A stretch of 64,000 bases of DNA. It comes from Rotaria socialis. Lineage: Eukaryota > Rotifera > Eurotatoria > Philodinida > Philodinidae. Shown piece after piece: positions 20,200-31,869 of this stretch; position 1 is the first letter of the stretch; every line of letters starts with the position of its first letter. The notes under the pieces were generated by a model. The model ran no database searches and was not told where the DNA came from. It saw only the letters and a list, made by a program, of their open reading frames with translations. A program made the translations under genes and the position numbers. The stretch lies in the NCBI GenBank assembly GCA_905331475.1, contig CAJNYU010001698.1, positions 1-64,000 on the forward strand, in the 5' to 3' direction.

Positions 20200-21085
20200 G
20201 TTACGAGAGAACTAATAGGATCAGACAAGTCAGTCTTTTGGTTCAAATAATTTTTTAACAAAATGATCGAAATATATTTATTATTGTGAATGATGTTAGC
20301 GTTTCTGTACATGATATTTAATGTTTGAGTATTCGTACTACTTAAGGATGAACGTCAATTTGTTGAAACTAGTGGTTTAAGTCGAATTTTTGTTATTGAA
20401 GGTTGAACAATTGATATTAAACGGTGAGTACGTGATTACATATTAATTGATATAGTTGTTCTTGGTGATGATGGTATTGTTTATGATGGTGAAGCTTTGG
20501 TAGATTTAATGTTACATTAGATGAAGAAGTATTAGCAACTGTTTGTTTACTTTGACACGAAGTAATAGGAGGTACGGCATTGGCAATTGGTGCAGCGGCC
20601 TAATTATTGCACAAAGAGAAAGAAAATTGTTTCTTTTTTTTGTGAACAACTGAACATTCACTTTAGGTGGTCGTGATTCTTCCTTCTTTTCTTCTAACGA
20701 TTCGTTCTTGGTCGGCATAGCAGGAGTTTTAGCTACCACGATTCAGCTTTTCTTTACTAAGGCAGGCAATTTTGATTCTTCATCTTGTTTTATGATTAAT
20801 TGTTACTTCAGTATTTATTGATTTCTTTTTTTTATTATTGCTATTGAATTAACAGGCGAATCATTAGTCATAATTAGAGGAACAGTCGAAGATTAAGTAG
20901 AGTTGATTGTTCAGCATATTCTTTAATCTAAAAACACATAAGAATTAGACGGAAAAATAATAAACATAGTGTATTTGATTTAAGTTCATTCATATCAGTT
21001 AAATTCGGAAGAATATATTTTTCAACAAGACTTTGAAATGCACTATCACGCACAGTTGGATCAGCTTCTTCTGCATTCTCAAGAT
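20200..21085 (-). pseudogene. Possible TOG/HEAT-domain (XMAP215/CKAP5-like) pseudogene
   Basis: Coding-like minus-strand pieces occur in collinear order. The first (21080-20985) reads ADPTVRDSAFQSL and LPNLTDMNELKS. After a short AT gap ending in TTTTTAG comes IKEYAEQSTLL. The third is EESKLPALVKK, a TGA, then AKTPAMPTKNESLEEKKEES. After another acceptor comes a Thr/Ser/His-rich linker, then an open Ser/Thr-rich stretch with one more TGA. The order DPxVRDxAF, a Leu/Asp helix, IKE.xE, then a basic/Pro linker resembles the end of a TOG domain and following linker in the XMAP215 family of microtubule polymerases. Several in-frame stops and degraded splice sites indicate decay. Family assignment is tentative. 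Confidence 0.35.
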
Positions 21086-22115
21086 ATTTGTTTCAATAAA
21101 GAGCAAACCACTAATTCATGAGTATATACTTTTATTAATGGTAATGTTGTTTTTGTCGTCGCAGAAAAATATTTCGTAAGAAATTGTTATTCTACGAACG
21201 AGTAATACTGCAGCTAGTTCAGATAATTGATTAAAATATACGTCGGAATGTATAACTTGGAAAAAACTATAAAATGAGATTGTCAGAGATATTCTCTGTT
21301 TTAACTCACTGATAAAGAAAATGGCTTTATTTTCGCTCAAAAAAAAAGCAATTGATTTTATTCTAATATTTTTTCGTCAGATCTTATCTATAAAAGCAGA
21401 ACATCCATTCAGTTCAATAACATTCCTCATCGATACATAATACTCAATATATTGTTGTTATTGAAACTGAACAATGAAACAAAATATATTGACCGATCTG
21501 ATCAAGGGTGTGGGTGTGGGATGCACCGAGACCGAAATCAAGAATCTCTGTTTTGTCTCGCTCTCGGTGCATCTCTACCTGTGGGTATGAGGACGATTGC
21601 GGGTTTACGTGTAGGCACTCGTCTTGTCTTAACAACCACATCCACATGAATACCTTTACTTTTTCGACAACCCGAACTGCTGAAAATCTAGAGTCGAAAA
21701 TGCAAGGATTATATTGATCTTTTTATTCTAACTGCAATCCTGCTTATGCTTTACATATTTCAGGAGATAATTATACTTATTTTGACCAAAATCATCCATG
21801 TAATTATTTTCCAAGCAAATGAGAATACAATCATATTCGTTTTTTTTTACTAGCGACAATGGTATCAGTGTCCCAATTTTCGTGCCTTCAGTAAAACTAT
21901 TAGTCAAATAGCAAGTTATCGTTTGAATAGAAACTAAGATGAGTCATTAACGATAAGTATGAATCATTAGCACTTATCGAATGAAGCATATAAACATGGG
22001 TCATACATCTAAAATAGATAATGTGAGTGTATCAGATCACCATCGCTTTCTTTTTATCTAGAGTGTAAAAGAAACTTTGTTAACGTGTTTACTCATTTGT
22101 CTTCATACTTTCACA
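21086..22115. other. No gene recognised apart from a hairpin at 21506-21590
   Basis: AT-rich upstream region of the acyltransferase gene. All frames overlapping 21444-21717 read through the hairpin and are accidental. Confidence 0.5.
21506..21590. repeat. Telomere-like ended hairpin
   Basis: GGGTGTGGGTGTGGGATGCA leads into an inverted repeat (GATGCACCGAGA with TCTCGGTGCATC) and ends with CTGTGGGTATGAGG. Same architecture as other cassettes, different core. Confidence 0.55.
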
Positions 22116-22123
22116 TATAAAAA
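22116..22123 (+). promoter_or_regulatory. TATA-like box of the acyltransferase gene
   Basis: TATAAAAA lies 50 bases before the ATG at 22173, a plausible core promoter spacing with a short leader. Confidence 0.45.
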
Positions 22124-22172
22124 TAGCACATTCATTTCACTCGCAACTCACAAATAATACACTAACCTTAGA

Positions 22173-24436
22173 ATGTACGCCATTGTGGTAGTATTACTCT
22201 TATCTTTACCGGACATCGTTTATCCGCAGGCATATCAAACAATTCCTCTTCGTTTCGATGTAGCCATTAATCAGCTTCTTCAACGTCATCGTTACACGCT
22301 TCACGAAATTGACTATGAAGCATACAGTATCACACCTGCTGAAATGCTCGGACTTAACTTAGACTCCTCTAATAGCAACAAAACAACCACATGTGAACAA
22401 GACTTTGTAGTTTTAGTTAAAGCAGCTCTAAGACGTGATTTATGGGCCCTTAAAATTTTCGATTCATGGGGTAAACCCTTACCGTCAGGTTTACTCAAAG
22501 GCAATATTTTGTGGACGGGCAATTATGATGAGTGTCTCGATCCATTATATCAAGTAGCGAATAAAACCTTCGTACATCAACCGTTCGATGGTCAATACTG
22601 TAAGTTAATATAACTCGTTTTATGAATATGAAATTAGGGGAAAATTCTTTCTTGTCAGGTGCTCTTTCTCTAAGTGAAACGACATCTGAAGGTACAACGT
22701 CTTCTGCGCTTACTCTTGGTATCTGTGTACCTGAATCGTGTGATCGCCAATCAATTTCTATACTAGCTCGAAGTCTATTCAAAAAAGATAATATTACCGA
22801 AAATACTCTTCTCTGTTCGAATGATGCTGCTAGTAAGCAAAAGAGTCTACCTCGTGGTGTAGTTGTCACATGCCTTGTTCTCTCGCTACTCGGTCTCCTC
22901 GTGCTAATTGGTACCATCGTCGATCTTCTTACTTCTCGTCTTAAATCAGTCACTCATGTGGCACCGCATATAAATGGATATGACTGCATGTCCAGTATCA
23001 GATCGACTGACGGTAAATCAAGTGTAGTACCACAGCATGCACGCTTTTCCATTCAAGCTCTATTGGATGCAGCACCTCGATCAGCATTCATTACTCAATT
23101 TTCGGCAATACGTACCATACGACGCATTTTTACCATGACAAAAAACGACAATGAAAATTCACTTGCTTTCATCCATGGTCTTCGTGTACTTTCACTTTTC
23201 TGGGTGATTCTGGGCCATTCAATTCTGTTTAATTTATTCTACACAAACAATCCAGTCGATGTACTCGCTTGGTCTCAGAACGTGGCATTTCAATTTATTA
23301 CTAGTGGTATATTGAGTGTAGATACTTTCTTTGTTCTCAGTGGTTTTTTGACAACAATTATCTTCGTTCGAGCAGCCACTAAAGAAAAATTTTCATTCCG
23401 TCTTTTCATTCTTTATTATGTTCACCGATATATTCGACTTACGCCGACGTTTCTTCTTATTATTCTTGTCAGTATTAACTTGACGCCATTTTTTGGTCGT
23501 GGGCCTATCTTTCCAGTTGTGCAAGGATTTGAATCGGACGGTTGTAGGCACCGTGGATGGTGGACAGATATTTTTTATGTTGGCAATTTAGTTCATTCCA
23601 ATGATATGTGTCTAGGTATTTCATGGTATCTTCATAATGATATGCAGTTTCATTGGATTGCACCGCTTGCACTTATTCCATTCGTCATTGGTCGAAAGCC
23701 GATTGGATACGTGGTTGCCATTCTATTTGTTCTTGTCGGCATGGGTTCTATTTTAGGTACTCTTCTTTATTATCCAAGTATGTCATTGAATCTGCTTACA
23801 GACGCCACGAACATAGTAAGTTTTGATCTGTTGTACTTTTCTTGTTAATAAGTAACGTTGCTTTAATAGGATGGTCCTAGTTTCTTCAACAAGGTCTATA
23901 TTGCACCATGGTGCCGTATTTCAGCGTATGCTATTGGACTTCTCACTGGTTTTACTGTTGTCAACGTTGGTCGCTCGTATCATTCTAATACCTATACTAA
24001 AATATTTGGAAGTATTCTAGCGATTGTAGTTGGTCTGACCTGTGTCTTTGTGATGTATCTCGATTATGTTCTCGCACCAGGTCTCAGTCGATCAGCGCTC
24101 ATTACGTATCAAATACTTTCGCGTCCATGTTGGGCATTAGTGATTGGATGGATTCTCTTTTTGTGTAGTACAAATCAAGGTGGAATAGTCAATACAATTC
24201 TTTCATGGCCAATATGGGCTCCTCTAGCTCGTCTTAACTATGCTGCTTATCTCATCCATTTGACTGTTCTACTAACAACTATATACAATCAAACAAATCC
24301 TATTTACAATCAGGCATATATGGTTCTTAACACTTACGTTTCAAATATATTCTTCACTTATGTTACGGCTATCGTTGTAGTGATATTTTTCGAAAATCCG
24401 TTTTTTGTTCTTGAAAAATATCTCTTCAAACGTTAG
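22173..24436 (+). CDS. NRF-6-type acyltransferase-3 membrane protein (716 aa, 3 exons)
   Basis: Exons 22173-22599, 22659-23815 and 23870-24436 join in frame across 59- and 54-bp introns (both GTAAGT donors), giving 716 residues. Residues 1-19 are a signal peptide (MYAIVVVLLLSLPDIVYPQ). An NRF domain with paired cysteines follows (TTTCEQDF, YDECLDP, GQYC, GICVPESC), then one membrane helix (about 215-240). Next comes the acyltransferase-3 block opening with HGLRVLSLFWVILGHS, then FVLSGFLTT, WYLHNDMQFHWIAPL, YIAPWCRISAYAIGLLTG, and about ten helices ending in ENPFFVLEKYLF. The His in the opening block is the presumed catalytic/acyl-transfer residue of the family. C. elegans NRF-6/NDG-4 act in lipid and drug transport; substrate here is unknown. 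Nothing is broken. Apparent stops in the raw frames are intronic. Confidence 0.95.
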
Positions 24437-26308
24437 ACTAACTGTTGACAATAAGTATTTTGTTGGCCTTCTCTTTGTCGCTCTTGCTTTTATTTTTCTT
24501 GTTCAAGTCAAACAGTGTTTTATCTACTTCAAGTGGTGTTCAAGCAGGCAGTATCAAATTTTTATTTTTAAATCTGTGCACAACTGTAAAGCGAGTAACC
24601 CAAAAATAGCTTGAACGGGTGCTCACATATCACAGATAGAATGAAAACAGACCGGGATATATTGCTCTGATAAAAATAAAAAGAAAGATAAATATCGAAC
24701 TAATTTCACTGATGATTTTTGTGTTATTTATAGAAATATTAAAACACTATTCATGGCTGTGCATTACATAGCATAAGCAAATGATAAAAATGACCAAGAC
24801 GAAAAAAAGATACAGTAGACAAATTGGTAATATGTTTTATGGCGGATGGAGGGCGTTGAATTGGTTAGTATAGATGTGTCGAGATTTTCAGGGCTGGTTT
24901 CGACCTGTCTGAAAGATCTCTCAAGATTGATTTAACTTTATATCTATTGGAGATTATGTTAAGAGGAGAAATATAGTAGAACAGGCTCGACATTCGCTAG
25001 CTATGTTTAATCTTGATTGCTGGTTTTACATTGAATAGTGTAATTTTAATAGTTAAATGGTTTGATGATACATTTATGAATTTTAATTGCTACCAGGTAT
25101 TTTCGGTTGGTAAAAATCATACCAAAGCTTTAGCATATTTACTAAGATCTAATCATAGATCTGTGTTAACCATGTAGCACTGGGTCGGCGGGATACTGCT
25201 TATAATGATCAGCGGTGTATGGTAATATGTTTTTACAGTTTGCAAAACGTGAAGCATTTATTTAATTCTTGCTCACTATCTAAAAAAAGGTGCCGCATGG
25301 AACTTTTTATTATTCTAGCTAGTTTAAAGAAACATGCTAGGTAATAAACAGCTTCAGATGTTTACAACAGTTCTGTTTTGCACCATTTTGTTTTATGTTG
25401 AACTTCTTGTTCAAAGATGGTTCTTGGGCAAATCGTTTGAACTGAGATGAATTATTTTTAGAATGTGACTTTAGTAATTTAAATCTGGAATAGTTTTGCT
25501 TATCCAATAAGAACAAATAAATGTGACCAATAAACGCCACTTCATTTGTTACGAATAGTGGTTGACTTATTAAAGACCTATTTTACCAAAATAACAGCTT
25601 TATATTTAAAATTTGGCTACGAGCATTAAAATTGAAGAGTGATAAATTTATGAAACCATTTGAGATTGAAATTGAGCTACCGATAGATATTATGTTGATC
25701 TCATTTTCATCATTTTCGTCATCTATATACTCTACAATATCAACATGAAATTAATCAATAGAAAACTTTAAGAATAAGAGTAACCATTATTATTTTCTTG
25801 TTTCAACGAACGTGTTTGCCGTCTATGATCTTTCTCACCATCATCAAGTTAACATGATAAAACAAGATACTATAAATATAGATGAATCTACTAAACATTA
25901 CCAATGAGAGTAAATTTTCCTTCTGACATTTAACTACGAATTTTAAGCGCTGCAAAACCTTTCCCATCAAATCTTTTTATACTGCTTCTAACAGCAATTT
26001 GATGAGACTCAGCTCCTGCAAAATATAATATGAGTAGTAATTTGAAATTGAGGTTTTTACTTGCGTTGATTTGAATATAGTACGAGAAACGTACTTGCGA
26101 CAAGTTCCAGTTGTTATCGCTGAAAGGTTCATATTAAAGAAAATATATGTATCTGAAAATATTCGAAATATAGTTCTTTCATGCAACAAAATTTTTTGTA
26201 TAGTAAAATATGGTTTTTTCTACTGCCACATACATAGGCACACCGAAATGACTTTCGGTTCAATCAAGAATTTCATATTTCATCGAGAAACCTTCATTTA
26301 ATATTGGA
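24437..26308. other. No gene recognised
   Basis: AT-rich DNA containing only the tRNA-like segment at 24838-24915 and short accidental frames on both strands. Confidence 0.5.
24838..24915 (+). other. tRNA-like Pol III promoter segment
   Basis: TTGAATTGGTTAGTA (A-box-like) and GGTTTCGACC (B-box-like) are spaced about 30 bases apart in a locally GC-richer stretch. Acceptor-stem pairing is not convincing. It could be a decayed tRNA or SINE head. Confidence 0.3.
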
Positions 26309-26367
26309 CGGGTGTGGTTATGGGTGTGTGAGGACGATTAGGAGGCTTCTTCTCACACCCACACCCT
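26309..26367. mobile_element. Telomere-like cassette, core type A (copy 3)
   Basis: GGGTGTGGTTATGGGTGT, core GTGTGAGGACGATTAGGAGG with CTTCTTCTCACAC, then CCCACACCC. The core differs from the 14.1-kb copy at only two or three positions although it lies 12 kb away and the flanks are unrelated. Confidence 0.8.
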
Positions 26368-27146
26368 CATGACCTGGGAACAAGAGGCAATTGATGTATG
26401 CCATCCAAAACAGTTCTCGTTGATCACATATTATTAGAGACGTTTTGTTTATCAATCCTCGATTTCTTCTAGTTGTAAAATATTCGTCGTAAAATAACTG
26501 AGAAACAAAGCGGTGAACAGAAAAGAAGAACGATATGTTGGAATATTTTGTTGATAAATCTTCTCCATCTTGCATAAAGAGTTTCCATTTCTACATTCAT
26601 GGTGAACACCTGATATGGAACTATTTTCCTGAAGAACAAAAGAAAGATTGAAAACGATACTTTACTTAACTTGAAGAATAGCGTTTGCCAACATTGTGTA
26701 TATCATACACTCACAAATATAGCCATTTTTTCCACTGCGAGCAACACGATGGTTCCAGTAAAATAATGGAAGCGTTTTCTTTTCACCAACGTCAATTAAT
26801 CACAAATATATAACGATCTGAAATTGAACACTGCAACAAACAAAGATATACATACAGCAAGTAAATTGTATAATTAGAATCAGTTAAAAGAAGAAAATAA
26901 AATCGATGTTTATTCGAATATAATGAGACATGTTGGAGAATCGAGATATACAATTCTATCTATTAAAGCGCCTGATTTCTGAATCCGAAAAAGGATTTCA
27001 AATTTCTAAAAACTTTGGTACAATGAAGGCTTTTTCTAGCATGAATTACAAATTAATTTCTTAATGCTTTTAGAAATTGACTACTTCATCAGAGTCATCA
27101 TCAAAACCATCAATGGACTCAACTTTTACTTTCTCGCCAGCAATCA
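26368..27146. other. No gene recognised
   Basis: AT-rich DNA without recognisable genes or repeats. Confidence 0.5.
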
Positions 27147-27345
27147 CCCAGGTGAAAGAAAACGGCCTGAAACGGCATAAAAACGATGTAAAACGTTAAA
27201 AAACGGCGCCGTTTTCCGTCAGCTCGTTTTCCGAGCTGACGGATTACGGCGAAATAGGGTGAAAATTAATGCCGTTTTATATCGTTTTATAGCCGTTTCA
27301 GGCCGTTTCCGATGGCCTTTCAGACGGCAGGATGATCCTCCTGGG
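27147..27345. mobile_element. Foldback element with CCCAGG tips (copy 1)
   Basis: AAACGGCCTGAAACGGC near the left end is the inverted match of GCCGTTTCAGGCCGTTT near the right. Both arms continue in AAAACG(A)T.TAAAACG, and the centre is a GC-rich palindrome (CGTCAGCTCGTTTTCCGAGC). The ends read CCCAGG and CCTGGG. No target duplication was found. Confidence 0.7.
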
Positions 27346-27939
27346 CAGACAAAGATCAAACACTAATATTACTTATAATGAATAAAATTAAAGAATCTTT
27401 TAACAACAAAATGATATTAAAAAAATTTATTTAAAATCAAAAACAGTTCCATAATTCAATAAAAATATGATCTATCATGAAGAAATAGTTGGTAAACCAC
27501 TTATTCTTTCATCTTCTTATTACTGTTGGCAGAAATATTTATGTTCTTACCTTATAACTTACGTATATAATTTACTTTTTAAGAAGAGAAGTAGTTTCGA
27601 CACATTTGTTTAATGTACACATATATTTTAGAATATACATACAACAAATCGAACCAAATCATTCATTTGAATTTGATTTCCTTTACTGTTTTCGTGATGG
27701 CTTGACTCTAGATTTAGATAATGACTAATTAAGTGATGTAGTGTAAAATTTAATGAGCGAAGTCTGAAATTTACAATAAAGTTGCCAAAACTAATGAAAA
27801 TGTTTTGCCTAATTTAGTTATTGAAACGTACATATAGTCTCTAAATTATATCTGATGATGACTTTTGTTTTTTATATTTTCGTTATTTGTTTTCCTTTTT
27901 AGAATCATGCGTGTCATTAGTTCACAAAATTGAAGCACC

Positions 27940-28046
27940 ACATGCCCAAGAAAACGGTGTGTAAACGAATGCCTTATTATGCCGTTTTATAGCCGCTTCA
28001 GGCCTGTTAAGATGCCCATTCCGACGGTCAGAATGATTGTCCTGGG
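27940..28046. mobile_element. Truncated copy of the CCCAGG foldback family
   Basis: Retains GCCGTTTTATAGCCG, CTTCAGGCCTGTTAAGATG, ATTCCGACGGTCAGAATGAT and CCTGGG, matching the right arm of the element at 27147-27345; the palindromic centre is missing. Confidence 0.65.
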
Positions 28047-28270
28047 GCGTGAAATTTTTGAATACAGCTTGAACAGCACATGCGTAATTTTAAACTCGAT
28101 GAACTATAGATGAAAATGATTTAGCAAAATCGGGTGTTACTTATTGTTCAATTGAATCTCTTGAAGCTGAACCAACACTGTGCCGATATTGGTGACACAC
28201 TTAGATGATTATCCTTCCTTCTCTTTCTGTTCTTTTCCCATTGTCCTAATATATCTCTTTCTCATCTCTC

Positions 28271-28320
28271 TGGGTGTGTGTGTGTGTTGGTATTGTCCTA
28301 TTTCTAACACACCCACACCC
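28271..28320. repeat. Telomere-like inverted cassette with unique core
   Basis: TGGGTGTGTGTGTGTGTTGG and CTAACACACCCACACCCC flank a short core (TATTGTCCTATTT); the two arms pair. Confidence 0.65.
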
Positions 28321-28631
28321 CGGTAAACGTTTCGGTATTATAGCGGATAAAATATAGATCATGAGAAAGTTATCATTTTTTCGTAGTATAATCAAAGCTG
28401 AAGCAAATCAACTAATATATAACCCACTGTTGATGTTGATATTGAACCAATCAATATTTTAAAATATCATCTGTACAGAAAAATCTGTTTACGCATTAGG
28501 TGTTCAATAAATCAATCAATTAAGTTTTGAGATATTTTTATAATACAAATGAAAAAGTTATTTTGTCAAAAGCACAAGCACAAAATGATCATTGAAAAAA
28601 GCTTGTCAGCGCAGCCCCGTCGGGGCTAAAA

Positions 28632-29494
28632 TGTGGAACTCACATATTTCAGTCAGGTAGATACTGATCAAATAGAAGATTTATTTTTTCAGTGTAGTGA
28701 GATCATATTTTGTTCAAAAATAAGATAATAAAACCTGTTTAACATTTGAAGTTTATTGGATCTATCAATAGGAAATATTACTAGAGAGAACGTATAAGAA
28801 ACTTTTTGTTTAGAATATGTCAGTATGCTGAAGTGCTTAGTGGATTCATTGAGAAATATTGTGAATGATAATAGTTTAAACAGTATTTATGATATAGCTA
28901 TCAATATTGTTGAGACATTTATATTTTTTCGTATTACCAGGTGAGTAATTGATATATTTTTTCATAAACGAAAATTTGATAAAAGCTTCCCAGTGGATGG
29001 AAAAGTTCCGAATTTTAAATAGACTAAAGTGGACTCAAGTTCTAGCATAAGGTATTCGTGTGAGAAAAAAAAGATTAAAATCTTCATCTGTTTATTGTAG
29101 GTGGTAGATGTAACGAATGTAATAGTAGCATAAACTAGTTACTAGCTTCTGTAGCGGTAGCATACGCTAGTTGCGAACGTCTTTAATAATAATAAAATAT
29201 AATACTGTCGTAACTATGGGCTATAATAATAAAAACGACAGCTTTTGATGATTAATTAGAGACTAAATGCTAATAATAATGATTTCTAATTAGTGAAACT
29301 AGATTTTTATTAGTGATGTGAGTAGTTGTGAACATAGGCAATCCATCTGTATAAAAATTTTATCTAATTAGTGCACCGAAGTGTTAGTTTTTTATGTTTT
29401 ATGTTTGTAATGGAGGGGGTACAGGGGAGCCGCAAAAACCTAACAATTCAGCTTACACTCACAATTTTCTTCGAAAATATATGTGAGTTCCACA
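28632..29494. mobile_element. 863-bp element with exact 16-bp terminal inverted repeats
   Basis: TGTGGAACTCACATAT at 28632-28647 is exactly inverted at 29479-29494. The interior is AT-rich with no transposase. The target duplication is ambiguous because both flanks are A-rich. It is immediately preceded by a GC palindrome (AGCCCCGTCGGGGCT). Confidence 0.6.
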
Positions 29495-29781
29495 AAAGAT
29501 CATTCTGTTTTTTTCATTTGATTCATCGAACTATATAAAGCCATCAATTTTTTTCTTTCCTTCTTATCCATGCATACGTATATGATATAGATGATGTATA
29601 TACTAATATCGCTCCATCTCTCGTTCCTTCTATGTGATTGATCCGAAGGAAAGAGCTGATGAAAGTTTTTTCCTTTTCTGTTCATAAACTTACCGATAAA
29701 ATGCTACGAGGCAGTGGATGGGATAACGATAAAAAGAAAAATGCTTTTTTCTTCCTTCTCCTCGTTCTCCAGGTCAAACAG

Positions 29782-30062
29782 TCCGGCCTGGAAGCAGTCG
29801 GCTCCGGGTGGTTCCGTTGATTTTGTGGAAGCAGTATTCCGATTGGAACTTTTTTCCGGTGATTTCAGATCAATTCTTGTCGGAAAGCACAGGAACTTGG
29901 CAGGAATCTATCAGAAAAACTCGACCGTATTTTTGACCGGAATACTGCTTTTATGTTCCAGCGATTTCCTGTGTTTTGCTGCAGAATATGATGGCTTTCC
30001 CACATATTTCCTGGAGTATCCTACGGGATCCGGTGGCCGAAATTTCCGACCTGGGCCGTGAT
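29782..30062. other. GC-rich island, probable mobile fragment
   Basis: Markedly higher GC than its flanks, with an inverted pair GAAGCAGTATTCCG / CGGAATACTGCTT and CGGCCTGG / CCTGGGCCG near the ends. The open + frame here (29714-30061) has no recognisable domain and probably results from the composition. Confidence 0.4.
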
Positions 30063-30419
30063 GTCGGTAGGGCCATATTGACGAATAAATATTTTCTTTC
30101 TTCCTCTACGCATACTAAATTTTCAGGAATATAATGAAAAATATCTCGGGTGATGGCGTTATTTACTATCGTCTCACATTAGTCAAAATGAATACAAATA
30201 AAAAGAAAATTTATAGTCTGACTTATAGTAGCCGTTTAATTCGACTTTGAGTGCGAATGAAATTTCCCGACAATCCTATAATTCATAGGAAGAAGCAAAA
30301 GATAAAAGTTTATCCTATTTATTAATTTTGAAATTTCGACTTAGAAAACCATATAAGTGAGGGAAAAAAGGAAGAGTTGAAAATTTATCCTTTTTATAAA
30401 TTTTTCAAATCAAATTTAG

Positions 30420-30680
30420 ACATCTCCCTTCGTGGCAACTACAGTTGCAGGGTGCACCATCCCTAGGCACCAGTCCTTTCGCGACATCCATAACTAAGCG
30501 TGATGCACCAAAAGTTCGCCCAAGCAAGCATAATCAAACCGATCGCAGGTGATCACCGGTGTAACGATAAATATGCGACTCTGTTAGGTTGATGGATTTA
30601 ATGACAAACTGGATAGAGGTGGAGTGGCTTACCGCCACTCTCGGCAATGATGTTTATTCGCTTCTTCACATGTCCAGAGT
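30420..30680. other. GC-richer unidentified segment
   Basis: Distinct composition with small hairpins (GAGTGGCTTACCGCCACTC, GTGATCACCGGTGTAAC). No coding frame, tRNA fold or repeat partner in this window; could be a transposon or SINE fragment. Confidence 0.3.
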
Positions 30681-31560
30681 GTAACAACTTCATACAGAAC
30701 ACACGTATATACAGGAGAGAGATGTATTAGAACAATGGAAAGAGAATAGAAAGAGGAGGAAGGAGAATCATTCAAGCGTGCCGTTAATATCAGCACAACC
30801 GTCCTATCTCAATTGAGTATCTTACGGTCACAACTTAGTTCTCTTCAAGGAAAACTGAAAATAAAAGTAGCAAACCTGAAATTGCCAGTAGCATTCCTGC
30901 GAGTGCTAGTACCATTTCTAACATTGCTAGGCGCAGTACTTACGATGCTAGTGGCATAGATAAAGCTAATTCCAGGAGCGCAGTGATAATTTGAAGCGCT
31001 CCTGAGCCTCCCAGGTGCATGCTTTAGTTTTTCAGGAATGACAGCCCTATATTTTTTAGAAGAGGATGCTCAGTTTCTGGAACTTTGCTAATGTATCTAG
31101 AAGGTCGCGTATGTGCTGCGGGACGAGATATATGTCTCTAGGAATTGCAGCCATAATTTTAGCAGTATGATGCACGATTTATGCAGTTGATGAACAATAT
31201 TAGCCAGCTTAGACGTGATATATATATATATATAAATTATGAATTGGATAAAATTCATCTTTTGCTTTTTGCTTTAACTATATGAGCCCTCGATTTTTTA
31301 TTCTCGAAGTAAATTTATGTACTGACGCTTCTTTTAGATTCGAATTGAAACTCAGCATCTTTTGCTGAATTCTGTGAAAAAAGCAATTAAAAATTATTCA
31401 GTGCTCTTTTGCAGCAGAATATTGTTCCTCATTATTCCTGCTCATATACGTTTGCAAGACTTCATAGAAACAGCTATCATTTGTGGAAGATATCCAGGGT
31501 TGAGACACGGATTTGCCCTTTCGGATGGGATCCAAGAATGAAATCGAGTAGGAAATGTGT
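30681..31560. other. No gene recognised; (TA)n near 31220
   Basis: Non-coding DNA with a short TA microsatellite and imperfect GCTAGTACC/GCTAGTGGC-like words near 30890-30960. Confidence 0.4.
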
Positions 31561-31811
31561 CCATTCGATAGATCTCGTTGCGTTCTATTTATCTGTACCA
31601 ATTTCAGCGTTTAGTCCCCTCTCTCAGCAAATCGCGACAGGTTTTACTGGAAAATTCAGGTTTTAGCACTGAGTTCGCGTTTTAGAGGGGGGGGGGGGGG
31701 GGGGTGGCATCCAATTATTGAATGCCACTATAAAGACGACCATTCGATAGAGCTCATTGAGTTCTATCTTGTTCCCTCTAATTTGGGTTTCGGTCCCCTG
31801 TATGAGCGAAT
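31561..31811. repeat. Two diverged direct repeats about 179 bp apart around a G18 run
   Basis: The unit beginning CCATTCGATAGATCTCGTTG at 31561 recurs as CCATTCGATAGAGCTCATTG at 31739, each continuing to GTCCCCT.T.T.AGC.AAT. An 18-G homopolymer (31687-31704) lies between. Frames through this region are accidental. Confidence 0.65.
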
Positions 31812-31869
31812 ACATTGAGGAAATATTCGAATCCAGACCCAAGATATCCTACATGCACAGGCAATGCAT

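Noticed and set aside
22600-22658. Frameshift or stop in the acyltransferase gene
   Set aside because: A 59-bp GT-AG intron restores the frame exactly and rebuilds the conserved GQYC segment.
29714-30061. 115-residue + frame as a gene
   Set aside because: Open because of GC-rich mobile DNA with inverted repeats; no domain, start context or splice sites.
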